From Vibrio brasiliensis LMG 20546 (lineage in GTDB: Bacteria > Pseudomonadota > Gammaproteobacteria > Enterobacterales > Vibrionaceae), in assembly GCF_000189255.1 (NCBI RefSeq), contig NZ_AEVS01000008.1, positions 140,402 to 204,401 on the forward strand: a stretch of DNA of 64,000 nucleotides. The letters are read 5' to 3'. Shown one piece after another: positions 8,749 through 17,032 of this stretch (position 1 is its first letter; each line of letters opens with the position of its first letter). The notes below the pieces were generated by a model, which ran no database searches, was not told where the DNA came from, and saw only the letters and a list, made by a program, of their open reading frames with translations. Position numbers and translations under genes: made by a program.

Positions 8749-9872
8749 ACCAAGTGTTTTCTTAGCGAAAAACACGCCAAACCAGTCCAAGCTATCGCTT
8801 GTAACCATAACAAGGTGTAGTGACTGGCAACGCTTGCCCACTCCCCGCCCATCTGGTTGATGGTCAGGAAAGCCTGTATTGCGGGCGTACTCGGAAATAG
8901 CTGTGATAACCAAACGATAGGTGAGGGTATCGCTTCAACAGGCCAGATAAAACCGGCACTGAAAACTAGTGGCATGGAACTTATCAGGACCACGAGAGTG
9001 ACTAATTCCCGTCTTGGCGTCACTGCCCCCAACCAGATACCTATGGCTGCCGAGCCGATTAAAAATGGCAACAGCAACGTGATAAGTTGGCTTATGTGTG
9101 CCAGTTGATTCACTCCATGCATGGTGAAGCTGGCGCCAAAATAATACATGCTCAGCAGATAGTAGATTGTTACGAGCACTAACAGCCTTACTGATAAGAG
9201 TTTTAAGGGGGTAACCTGACTCCAGTAACCCGTACCATCACGCTGACTGCCTACCATCAAGCCCGCAGCCATGGCGAGCGTCTGTTGTAGAATCAGCACA
9301 AATACCGCCGGGACGACATAATCAACGTAACCCATTGTAGGGTTAAAAGTAGGCTTGAGGTTGAGTTTAGTAGGCGCGTATTGGTTAACTGCTTGTGATA
9401 ACGGGTGACCCTCTAGGACCAGCTTAGCCACTTTTGTCTGAGCTGATAAGGTGCCACCAGCCTGAGCTAAGCCCTCTACTATTGTACCGTAGACTAAGAA
9501 GTAGGATGCATCACCTGCATAAGCCAGAGTAGGACTTTTACCCAGCATCAAATCCTTATAGAAATGTTCAGGGATAACCAGGATACCGCTGATATCTCCG
9601 TATAAGAATGCGTTACGCGCGTCGACTAGAGTGTGGTCACGCCGAACGATCTCAACTTGTGGTGTTGCGTCGACCATTCGTTCTAACCGATAGCTGGTTT
9701 GGCTTTGGTCGAGATTAACCACGCTGATTTTTTGCTCTCGAGGAGTTTGATGACTATACGGGAGTGGATACAGGAAAGAGTAAAATACCACGCCTCCAAA
9801 TACAGTCAGCACGACAACAGGGTTGGTGAGTAGCGCTTTCAACTCTGCTTTTACAAGTTCAAACAGACTCAT
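8724..9872 (-). CDS. ABC-2 type transporter permease (YhhJ/YbhR-like), last gene of exporter operon
   Basis: The product is a 382-residue membrane protein with the ABC-2 permease plan. A membrane segment lies at about 17-36 and a large periplasmic domain at about 37-185, with VVNLDQSQTSYRLERMVD and DISGILVIPEHF. Five or six membrane helices follow, including the conserved block VFSAGFIWPVEAIP near residue 310. Relatives YhhJ and YbhR act with an ATPase, an HlyD adaptor and TolC in drug or toxin export. The gene overlaps the upstream permease gene by 4 bases (ATGA), so the two are translationally coupled and probably form a heterodimer. No ABC ATPase gene is adjacent in this operon, which is unusual. 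Confidence 0.85.
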   Translation of the reverse strand: MSLFELVKAELKALLTNPVVVLTVFGGVVFYSFLYPLPYSHQTPREQKISVVNLDQSQTSYRLERMVDATPQVEIVRRDHTLVDARNAFLYGDISGILVIPEHFYKDLMLGKSPTLAYAGDASYFLVYGTIVEGLAQAGGTLSAQTKVAKLVLEGHPLSQAVNQYAPTKLNLKPTFNPTMGYVDYVVPAVFVLILQQTLAMAAGLMVGSQRDGTGYWSQVTPLKLLSVRLLVLVTIYYLLSMYYFGASFTMHGVNQLAHISQLITLLLPFLIGSAAIGIWLGAVTPRRELVTLVVLISSMPLVFSAGFIWPVEAIPSPIVWLSQLFPSTPAIQAFLTINQMGGEWASVASHYTLLWLQAIAWTGLACFSLRKHLVKKVQAGY

Positions 9873-11032
9873 AGTTGCTCCTGATTTGGTCGCGTCAGTA
9901 GATCAGCGGCAAGATGCTTGTTAATCAGCAAGATGGCCAAAGCGGCTGGAACCGCGTAACCAAACATCGGCAGCAGATGAAGTAACGACTCGCTAGCAAG
10001 TTGTCCATAGCTGACCTGACTGACCTGAGCTTCGATGTAGTGACTGATTGGTAGCAAACTGCGCCACGCCTGTGCGAGAGGGCTCATATCTGTTACCGGA
10101 AAGGTTATGCCCATAAAAGCAAAGCTGGGAGCGGTAAAGGCACCTGCAAAGCTCATAGCGCGCGCTGCATCAAGAGTAAGGAAGAAGAACAGACAACCCA
10201 TGATCATACAGGCCGCGATGGTGACCCATTGAGCGATAATTATCGTGAAAAAGCTGCCATTCATTGGCCATTTAAAACCGAGATAGAACCAGCATAAAAA
10301 AGCAAAACCCTGCAGCGCAAATATCCAGCTGTACGGAGTTAGAGTGGCTAACAAGGACCTTACAGGCTGGTGACTGAGCCAAGGTTGTAGCCCTCGGTCA
10401 CGAAGGTTAGCAGACAGGATTAATATCGTGCTGACCACGATGACAATTTGCCACAGGGCTGGTATTACCGCAGAAACCAGAAATTGAGCATAGTTGGAGT
10501 TTTTGTTAAATAGGGGAGTTATCTGAGTTCTGAACGGTACCGCACTGGCCATAGCGGAGGCGAGTGCATGATTACCCTGAGCGAGATTTCCAACGGTGCT
10601 TAGCTGGGCGTTAAATGTTCCCTGTGCTTGTAGAAAAGCAGAATTGATCAGTTTGCCCACCAGTATCATCTGGCTGTTATAAAACACGCTAACCTGGGGT
10701 GCCAGCTGTTTATAAGTGTCCTGTTCAAAGTTAAATGGAATAACTGCGTAGGCGTAGATGTCACCCTGTATCAGGGCTTGCTTAGCTTGAGTGACACTTT
10801 GGTATTCTGCGCTGACCGCCATCGCTGAGGTCGCATCGTAGTAACGCACTAACTGGTGAGAAAGTGCGCCATTATCGAGATTAACGACACCAACTGGCAG
10901 GTTGCGGGCGATACCCTGAGAAAAGATCGCCCATATCATTACTGCCAGCAAAACAGGTATCCAGGTAAGACTAGACAGTAACCATTTATCACGCCGAATC
11001 ATAGCAAGTTGGGATGAGTTGTTTGTATCCAT
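9869..11032 (-). CDS. ABC-2 type transporter permease, partner subunit
   Basis: This is a 387-residue homologue of the adjacent permease. It has a membrane segment at about 22-42, a periplasmic domain with VGVVNLDNGALSHQLVRYYD and IYAYAVIPFNFEQD, and a C-terminal block of membrane helices with AGAFTAPSFAFMGITFPVTD. The ATG at 11032 was preferred over a TTG at 11041. It starts 12 bases after the HlyD stop and overlaps the next permease by four bases. It presumably pairs with that permease as the transmembrane part of an exporter. The ATPase must come from elsewhere, or the complex works without one. Confidence 0.85.
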   Translation of the reverse strand: MDTNNSSQLAMIRRDKWLLSSLTWIPVLLAVMIWAIFSQGIARNLPVGVVNLDNGALSHQLVRYYDATSAMAVSAEYQSVTQAKQALIQGDIYAYAVIPFNFEQDTYKQLAPQVSVFYNSQMILVGKLINSAFLQAQGTFNAQLSTVGNLAQGNHALASAMASAVPFRTQITPLFNKNSNYAQFLVSAVIPALWQIVIVVSTILILSANLRDRGLQPWLSHQPVRSLLATLTPYSWIFALQGFAFLCWFYLGFKWPMNGSFFTIIIAQWVTIAACMIMGCLFFFLTLDAARAMSFAGAFTAPSFAFMGITFPVTDMSPLAQAWRSLLPISHYIEAQVSQVSYGQLASESLLHLLPMFGYAVPAALAILLINKHLAADLLTRPNQEQL

Positions 11033-11044
11033 GTCGCGCAACCG

Positions 11045-12022
11045 TTAGTCGAGCTCAACGACCAGACTCATTCCCATACGCAGGCCTTGCTGTGGCATGG
11101 TCGGAACGGCTTCCACTTCGAAGGTACGTAAATCGAACCCTTGTGACGCATCGGTTGAGCGCCAGGTAGCGAAATCGCCCATCACAGCAATATGTGACAC
11201 GGTAAATTCAACGTCTTTATCAAGAGCGGGCAGATAGGCGTTAAACGTTTCGCCTTTATTGAAATATTTCAGCCAGTCTTCACGGACGTTAAGCACTGCC
11301 CATGAGTCGGCAGTGTCAATGACTGTGACGACAGGGAAGCCTTGCGGAGCCAGCTCGCCACTTTGCAATAGTACTTGTGACACTTCGCCATTAAACCAGC
11401 TCTTAATGGTTGTATCCTGAGCGTAAGCTTCGACTTCTGCCACTGCGCCGGCTGCCATACGTGCTTTTTCAGCAGCAGCAAGTTTAGTCTCGCTACGAGC
11501 CCCTTCCTGCGCCATCTTATACATCTGATAAGCGGCACTCTCAGTATATTTAGCGGCGTCCCACTGGGTTTTCGCTTCATCACGCTTCTGCTCTGCGACG
11601 ACACCATCCTGATACAGGTTGTTAACGCGCAGGTAGGTTTTTTCCATTAGTGCAGAAGCGGCTTTGGCTTTTTGCCATTGGTCTTTTGCAGCTTGGATCT
11701 GCTGAGTTCGGGCACCTTTTTCAGCCTGCATTGCCATTGCATCAGCCGCTTTCTCGCCAGCTTTAGCCTGTTCCAGTTTGGCTTCGATCTCTGGGCTATG
11801 CAGTGTGAAGATTAGGTCACCTTGTTTAACCTCATCACCTTTTCGAACCAGTACCTGATCAATGCGGCCTGGTACTTTGGAAGAGATGCTGTACTGTTGT
11901 GATTCGATCTGGCCTTGAAGACGCACTGGCTTAGGCTGATAGGCTTGGTAGAAGCTATAGCCGATCCAAGATGCGACACCGAATGCAACGGCAGTAAGAA
12001 GTAGTGGTTTTGCATTTTTCAT
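11045..12022 (-). CDS. HlyD-family periplasmic adaptor (YbhG/EmrA-like)
   Basis: The 325-residue membrane fusion protein has an N-terminal membrane anchor (residues about 7-25). A lipoyl-like half-motif with GRIDQVLVRKGDEVKQGDLIF lies at about 52-73. A long Ala/Lys/Glu-rich coiled coil spans about 75-195, and the second lipoyl half and beta-barrel part (GEVSQVLLQSGELAPQGFPV) follow. Such adaptors bridge an inner-membrane exporter and an outer-membrane TolC channel. A TolC-family gene lies 11 bases upstream and two permease genes follow, so it belongs to a complete envelope-spanning exporter apart from the missing ATPase. The ribosome binding site AAAGGG is well placed. Confidence 0.9.
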   Translation of the reverse strand: MKNAKPLLLTAVAFGVASWIGYSFYQAYQPKPVRLQGQIESQQYSISSKVPGRIDQVLVRKGDEVKQGDLIFTLHSPEIEAKLEQAKAGEKAADAMAMQAEKGARTQQIQAAKDQWQKAKAASALMEKTYLRVNNLYQDGVVAEQKRDEAKTQWDAAKYTESAAYQMYKMAQEGARSETKLAAAEKARMAAGAVAEVEAYAQDTTIKSWFNGEVSQVLLQSGELAPQGFPVVTVIDTADSWAVLNVREDWLKYFNKGETFNAYLPALDKDVEFTVSHIAVMGDFATWRSTDASQGFDLRTFEVEAVPTMPQQGLRMGMSLVVELD

Positions 12023-12033
12023 CTTAGACCCTT

Positions 12034-13446
12034 TTATAGACGAGAAGTGTTGATAGCGTTGTGTTGATACTGGCTGAATGCATCCATCTGGTTAGATAGT
12101 GCCAGTAACTTAGACAGAGAGATCAGATAGTTAAAACTTGCCACTGATTGCTGGGTTTGCACACTAGCAAGGTAAAGCTGAGCGTCGACTACGTCGGTTG
12201 ATGTCGACAGACCTTGTGAAAAGGCAGTCTGGCGAAGTTTAAGGTTCTCATGCGCCAAATCGAGCGTTGAATCAAGGCCTTCTACTTCTTGCTGAGCCTG
12301 CATCGCTTCAAGGTAAGTTTTCTGTACCAGTACAGATAGATCCTGTTTTGCCTGTGCCTTCAGGTAGCGAACCTGAGAAACTGCGCTGTGTGCCGCTTTG
12401 ACCTGATCGCTACGACCGGAGCTTTCAATCAAAGGAATGTTTACGCCGACACCAACCAGCCAGTCAGGTTTCATCTGGCTTGCCAGAGAGTCATCCTCAT
12501 GAAGGCTGTAATCACCGTACAGGTAGACTTCAGGGTAGTATTTGCCTTGCTCTGCTTTAATCAGGCTTGAGGCTTGTTTCTCTTTCGCATCAAGTAGTGC
12601 CAAACCAGGATAGGTGGTCAGTGTCTGATCGACGAAAAGATCCTGATTAGGGAGATTTTGGTTAATAAACAGAGTGTCAGCTGGCTCTACAGTAGTGGTC
12701 TGGTTGAGAATTTTTGTCAGGGCAGATTGTGCGATTTGCAGGCTCATTTGCGCTTTCTTACGCTCAACAACGGCTTTGTCGAGGGCTGAGTCTGCCTGAA
12801 GTCTCTCAACGCGAGCGATCTGGCCCTGTTGTTCCAGTTTCACCGCATTGTCGCGATGCTGAGTCAGACCTTGTTCGACCAACAGTCGGGTTTTAACCAC
12901 TTCCTGAGCTAGCACGACCGAGAAATAGTATTTGCTTAGATCTTCAAAGCGAGCTTGAGTTTCCATCGCTAATTCGCTGCTTGCCTGCTCTTTCTTACCC
13001 TCTGCAGCTGACTGTGCGGCATTGATACGGCCTCCGGTAAAGATCGGCCAGATAGCACGGATAGATGAGGTGAAGATATCGCGTTCGGTGATGGTTGATG
13101 TTACACCACCAAGCTCAGAGATAAGAGGCGTTAGCATAGGGCCAAGAACCGGGCCTAAATCGGGCAGAGCTCCTCCAGTACTCTCGAACAGTTGATGACC
13201 GGATACGGTTACATCGTTGTCGAGGCGAGTGTAGTTAGCGCCAATTGAGACAGAGGGTAAATTGAGGTTGTCAGTTGCATTTTGCAGGTGCTGATAACGT
13301 TCAACATTTGAACGTTGGGCAGCCAGAGAGTAGTTCTCTTGTTGTAATACCTGCCAGGCCTGTTCGAAGCTGATTGCAGCAGAATGAGATACAGGGGTGT
13401 AGAGTCCAAGGCAACCAAGGAGCAGCGCGACGGGACGCAACGACAT
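12034..13446 (-). CDS. TolC-family outer membrane efflux protein, first gene of exporter operon
   Basis: This 470-residue protein has a signal peptide of about 22 residues (ending PVSHSAA) and two structurally repeated halves rich in long helices, the OEP plan. Typical elements are SFEQAWQVLQQENYSLAAQRSN near the N-terminus, ITERDIFTSSIRAIWPIFTGGR before the second helical hairpin, and VVDAQLYLASVQTQQSVASFNYL near the end. It should form the trimeric outer-membrane channel for the HlyD/ABC-2 genes downstream, 11 bases away. The window holds a second TolC-family gene at 60856-62160 with a different partner set, so the two serve separate export routes. Confidence 0.9.
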   Translation of the reverse strand: MSLRPVALLLGCLGLYTPVSHSAAISFEQAWQVLQQENYSLAAQRSNVERYQHLQNATDNLNLPSVSIGANYTRLDNDVTVSGHQLFESTGGALPDLGPVLGPMLTPLISELGGVTSTITERDIFTSSIRAIWPIFTGGRINAAQSAAEGKKEQASSELAMETQARFEDLSKYYFSVVLAQEVVKTRLLVEQGLTQHRDNAVKLEQQGQIARVERLQADSALDKAVVERKKAQMSLQIAQSALTKILNQTTTVEPADTLFINQNLPNQDLFVDQTLTTYPGLALLDAKEKQASSLIKAEQGKYYPEVYLYGDYSLHEDDSLASQMKPDWLVGVGVNIPLIESSGRSDQVKAAHSAVSQVRYLKAQAKQDLSVLVQKTYLEAMQAQQEVEGLDSTLDLAHENLKLRQTAFSQGLSTSTDVVDAQLYLASVQTQQSVASFNYLISLSKLLALSNQMDAFSQYQHNAINTSRL

Positions 13447-13472
13447 AGTAATGTACCCTAATTGTTAAAAAT

Positions 13473-13488
13473 TAGAGTTTATACTCTA
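13473..13488. promoter_or_regulatory. candidate operator of the TolC-HlyD-ABC2 operon
   Basis: The palindrome TAGAGT-TTAT-ACTCTA has perfect 6-bp arms and a 4-bp spacer. It lies 27-42 bases upstream of the TolC-family start, a position suited to a repressor such as a TetR- or MarR-type drug-responsive regulator. No regulator gene is adjacent. Confidence 0.4.
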
Positions 13489-13515
13489 GTTGTTGATGTC
13501 GCAATCACTAGCAAC

Positions 13516-13542
13516 AAAAAAGGGGGCCGAAGCCCCCAAAAA
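13516..13542 (-). terminator. terminator of tctCBA
   Basis: On the minus strand the hairpin reads GGGGGC-TTCG-GCCCCC followed by TTTTTT. It has a stable UUCG-type loop, about 20 bases after the tctA stop. The A-run on the other side makes it potentially bidirectional. Confidence 0.88.
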
Positions 13543-13564
13543 CCAACATAGGAATGTTACTCAG

Positions 13565-15091
13565 TTATAGTTCGACCTTTTTCGGGGCCGGTTTAAGCTT
13601 TTGGAACAGCTTAACAAACACTGGACTAAACAGAACAAGGACAGCCAGTACAGTGAAAGTCATTGTGATAGGGCGCTCCCACAGGAAGCTCAGTTCGCCA
13701 TCACTAATCATTAATGCTCGACGCAGATTTTCTTCCATCAGGCCGCCGAGGATGAAACCCAGTAGCAGCGGTGCGAGCGGGAAGTTCGCCAACCGGAGTG
13801 CGATGGCAGCCATTGCGATAAGCAGCATGATAAATACATCCACGGTGTTAAATGACACTAAGTAAACACCGGTAATCGAGAAGAACAGAATCATAGGTAA
13901 TAATACGGTTCTTGGTACTGCGAGCAGTTTAGAGATGTACGGAATCAATGGTAGGTTAAGGATAACCAGCACGATGTTACCGAAGTACATCGAGATAATC
14001 ACAGACCAGAACACATCTGGGTGTTCAACGAACAGGCGAGGACCTGGCTGAATACCGTAAGCGATCAAAGCACCAAGCATGATAGCTGTTGTACCTGAAC
14101 CTGGAATACCAAGAGTAAGCAGCGGTACAAATGAACCACTTGAAGCCGCATTGTTGGCAGACTCAGGAGCAACCAGACCACGGATACTGCCTTTACCAAA
14201 CTCTTCTTTCTTCTCTTTTGGTGCGATGTTTCGCTCCATACCGTAGCTTAGGAAAGCGGCGATAGTGGCACCTGCCCCCGGAAGAACACCGGTGAAGAAG
14301 CCAAGAATTGATGAACGAATTGAAACAGGCGCAACTTCTTTGATCTCTTCTTTAGTGACCTTCATGCTGCCGATATTACTCATCTTGTCCTGCTCTTCGG
14401 CACTGGTGTCTTTCTCTGGTTTAAGAATGCCCATCAGGGTTTCACCAAGAGCGAAGGTTGCCATAGCAAGAAGCAGGAAGCTGAAACCGTCCATCAGATC
14501 AGTCATACCGAAAGTGAAACGCTCGACGCCAACACCTTTATCGATACCAACTGTTGACAGCATCAGACCAAGAATAGTCATCATCCAGGCTTTAATTACC
14601 TGTCCTTTACCAGCGAATGCTGCTACCGCGGAAAGACCAAGTAGCATTAGTGCGAAGTAGTCTGAAGACTGGAAGCTAAGAGAGACGTTTGCCAGTGCCG
14701 GAGCGGCAACAAGTAACATGATTGCTGATAGCGTACCACCAGTGAATGATGAATAAGCTGCTAACGCAAGTGCTTTACCTGCCTGGCCTTTTTGTGCCAT
14801 TGGGTAACCGTCAAACGCTGTTACTACTGTTGAAGAACAGCCAGGAGCGTTAATCAGGATTGAAGACGTTGAACCGCCAAATACCGCACCGTAGTAAACA
14901 CCAGCCATAAGGATCAGGCCCGATGAAGGGTCTAGTCCGTAAGTAATTGGGATCATCAACGCGATCGCCGAGATAGGGCCGAGACCCGGCAACATGCCAA
15001 TAAATGTACCGACAAAACAACCAACAATCACCATCATGATGTTCATCGGCATTACTGCGGTGGATAGGCCTTGTAAGATTCCATCTAACAT
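13565..15091 (-). CDS. tctA: tripartite tricarboxylate transporter, large permease subunit TctA
   Basis: This 508-residue protein has around 11-12 membrane helices and the TctA signature blocks. These include PGLGPISAIALMIPITYG near residues 35-52, GGSTSSILINAPG, a second related block LTLGIPGSGTTAIMLGALIAYG in the C-terminal half, and a final LGFILGGLMEENLRRAL. The TctABC type imports di- and tricarboxylates such as citrate, powered by an ion gradient and helped by a periplasmic binding protein. It is the last gene of tctC-tctB-tctA and is followed by a strong terminator. The actual substrate cannot be read from the sequence. Confidence 0.93.
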   Translation of the reverse strand: MLDGILQGLSTAVMPMNIMMVIVGCFVGTFIGMLPGLGPISAIALMIPITYGLDPSSGLILMAGVYYGAVFGGSTSSILINAPGCSSTVVTAFDGYPMAQKGQAGKALALAAYSSFTGGTLSAIMLLVAAPALANVSLSFQSSDYFALMLLGLSAVAAFAGKGQVIKAWMMTILGLMLSTVGIDKGVGVERFTFGMTDLMDGFSFLLLAMATFALGETLMGILKPEKDTSAEEQDKMSNIGSMKVTKEEIKEVAPVSIRSSILGFFTGVLPGAGATIAAFLSYGMERNIAPKEKKEEFGKGSIRGLVAPESANNAASSGSFVPLLTLGIPGSGTTAIMLGALIAYGIQPGPRLFVEHPDVFWSVIISMYFGNIVLVILNLPLIPYISKLLAVPRTVLLPMILFFSITGVYLVSFNTVDVFIMLLIAMAAIALRLANFPLAPLLLGFILGGLMEENLRRALMISDGELSFLWERPITMTFTVLAVLVLFSPVFVKLFQKLKPAPKKVEL

Positions 15092-15109
15092 AATGTCATT
15101 TCCTATAAA

Positions 15110-15628
15110 TTACGACCACAGGGTGAAAATAACACCAGGCTCTAAGTAGATATCTAGGCCTTGGGTAAGGAGTAGGTAGAACGCGATAACAAATGGGAAA
15201 GATGCTCCAAACAGCACTTTCTTGCGTCGCTCACCTAATAAGTAGAAGCCAGCAAGCAAGAAGAAACTTGTTGCTAACACAAATCCGATGTAAGTCAGGC
15301 CTACACCGTACAGTGCCATTAGCACTAAAAACCCGATAAGTAGCTTCCAGTTGAAATCCATCACTGCGCCACTTTTTACGTCAGGTTGACCTGTAACAAG
15401 CAGAAGCAAGGAAAGTCCAATACCGATGAAGGTCAATAAGGTTGGTAGTGTGCGAGCTGTGAAAGGTTCGTACTCATCACCAGGGAACAGTGGGATTTGG
15501 GACGTTTGGTAGCCGTAGCATAGGCAGACGAGTAAAAATATCATCGCACCAACACGATCGCGGCACAGGAGGTTCTCTTTGGAGAAAAAGCTCCCTTTAT
15601 TGAAAGAATTCGTTGGCAAGTCCGACAT
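15110..15628 (-). CDS. tctB: tripartite tricarboxylate transporter, small permease subunit TctB
   Basis: The protein of about 172 residues has four to five hydrophobic segments, starting with RVGAMIFLLVCLCYGYQ, then LLTFIGIGLSLLLLV, FLVLMALYGVGLTYIGFVLA and AFYLLLTQGLDIYL, the layout of TctB. I place the start at 15628 because a GGAG ribosome binding site precedes that ATG. The ATG at 15640 has no such site. It lies 18 bases upstream of tctA and is co-transcribed with it. TctB stabilises or assists the large permease in the inner membrane. Sequence conservation of this family is weak, so the call relies partly on position between tctC and tctA. Confidence 0.88.
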   Translation of the reverse strand: MSDLPTNSFNKGSFFSKENLLCRDRVGAMIFLLVCLCYGYQTSQIPLFPGDEYEPFTARTLPTLLTFIGIGLSLLLLVTGQPDVKSGAVMDFNWKLLIGFLVLMALYGVGLTYIGFVLATSFFLLAGFYLLGERRKKVLFGASFPFVIAFYLLLTQGLDIYLEPGVIFTLWS

Positions 15629-15792
15629 ATCCAACTCCATTTATGTAACAGGCAGGGAAATAAAAAGCCGTACACAAGAGTTAATGAGCATGTTTCACTA
15701 ACAAATAAGCCATTTGCTGCTAGTCAAGGAGGCTTAACTGCTTATAAATAAACAGAGGAGATTGTGTGTTACTCATGTACGGCGAAAGGGGA

Positions 15793-15813
15793 GAGGGTGA
15801 GTCATTCACCCTC
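15793..15813 (-). promoter_or_regulatory. intercistronic hairpin between tctC and tctB
   Basis: A perfect 8-bp inverted repeat GAGGGTGA / TCACCCTC with a 5-nt loop lies 17 bases after the tctC stop. On the minus strand it is followed by CTCCCCTTT rather than a clean T-run. It fits a partial terminator or a 3' stabiliser that lets the binding-protein message exceed the permease message. Confidence 0.55.
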
Positions 15814-15829
15814 AAACTACTTTGAAATC

Positions 15830-16801
15830 CTACTTAAGGAAGCCTAGCTCACGCATTAGGTCACCCATCTGCTTCTCTTGATCTTCAAGGAAAGCGTAGA
15901 AATCTTTGTCTGCTTTGTAGTTATCGATCCAACCGTTACGGTCACGAACAACTTGCCACTCGTCAGTTTTGTACATCTTAGTTAGCGCAGAGTTCCACTC
16001 GTCGATTTTCGCCTGACTAGTGCCTGGTGCAGCGAAGAAACCGCGCCAGTTAGCAAAAACAGTCTCGTTACCGTACTCAGTCAGAGTTGGGATATCTGGA
16101 GCCGCATCGAGACGCTTAGGAGCAGTTACTGCAAGGATCTTAACCTGGCCAGATTTAGACATTTCTAGAACTTCACCCAGACCTGTAGACAGAAGCTGAG
16201 TTTCGCCAGACAGTAGCGCAGCCATTGCTTTACCGCCTGCATCGTATGCGATGTAACGAACTTTCTTAGCGTCGAAACCTTCGCCTTTGAATGCTGCAGC
16301 AACGACCAGGTGGTCCATACTACCGCGAGCTGAACCGCCAGCGATTTTTACTTTACGTGGGTTAGATTCGAACTCTTTTACTACGTCTTCCCAAGTGTTG
16401 TAACCAGAGTCAACAGAAGTCACGATTGCACCGTAGTCCGCGATTGTCGCCGCAACAGGAGTCAGGTCACGGAACGACTGAGGGAAAATACCTGTCAGAG
16501 AACGAACAACGATAGGAGTAGAGTTAACCATCAGAGTATCTTCTTGACGCTCTGCAGTTTCGATCAGGTGGGCAATTGCTTTACCGCCGCCGCCACCAGA
16601 TAGGTTTTGGAATGAGACATTCTCAACGATGTCAGATTTAACCAGTACATCGCCTGTACCACGAGCTGTCATGTCCCAGCCACCACCAGCGCCACCAGGG
16701 ATTAGAAAGTGGATTTTTTCAACATCTGCTGCAAAAGCGTTGAAAGAAAAAGACGCAGCGATAATTGAAGCTGCCAGTGTTGGTTTGAGTACCTTAAACA
16801 T
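15830..16801 (-). CDS. tctC: tripartite tricarboxylate transporter substrate-binding protein TctC (Bug family)
   Basis: This 323-residue periplasmic protein has a signal peptide of about 24 residues (ending NAFA-AD). The Bug/TctC fold follows, with LIPGGAGGGWDMTARG near residue 35, NLSGGGGGKAIAHL, and a conserved AGGSARGSMDHL ligand loop. The C-terminal part contains GETQLLSTGLGEV and WRGFFAAPGTS. It captures the carboxylate substrate for TctAB. The ATG has an AAGGAA ribosome binding site. In the 231-base upstream gap, CCTCC-AAG-GGAGG at 16868-16880 is the only notable palindrome. No TctDE two-component system, the usual controller, is beside it. Confidence 0.93.
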   Translation of the reverse strand: MFKVLKPTLAASIIAASFSFNAFAADVEKIHFLIPGGAGGGWDMTARGTGDVLVKSDIVENVSFQNLSGGGGGKAIAHLIETAERQEDTLMVNSTPIVVRSLTGIFPQSFRDLTPVAATIADYGAIVTSVDSGYNTWEDVVKEFESNPRKVKIAGGSARGSMDHLVVAAAFKGEGFDAKKVRYIAYDAGGKAMAALLSGETQLLSTGLGEVLEMSKSGQVKILAVTAPKRLDAAPDIPTLTEYGNETVFANWRGFFAAPGTSQAKIDEWNSALTKMYKTDEWQVVRDRNGWIDNYKADKDFYAFLEDQEKQMGDLMRELGFLK

Positions 16802-17032
16802 GATTCACGTTCCTTATGTGTACGCATGTTCTTCATTGAGAACACGCTTATCGTTATCAATTATCTACCTCCAAGGGAGGGATACTTGTCAGTAGATGAG
16901 AATAAGGTTAATAGCGTGTTAAATCTTTGTCTTCAATGCGTTGATAAAAACAATATTGGGCATTTTGGGGGTTTTGTTCATAAAGTTCACGGCGTGACGT
17001 GGTCAACTAAGATCGGGTTATTCAGAAGGGTT

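Noticed and set aside
15667-15783. Inverted repeat GCCGTACA / TGTACGGC spanning about 115 bases between tctC and tctB
   Set aside because: Eight-base arms at this distance are expected by chance and enclose no recognisable structure.
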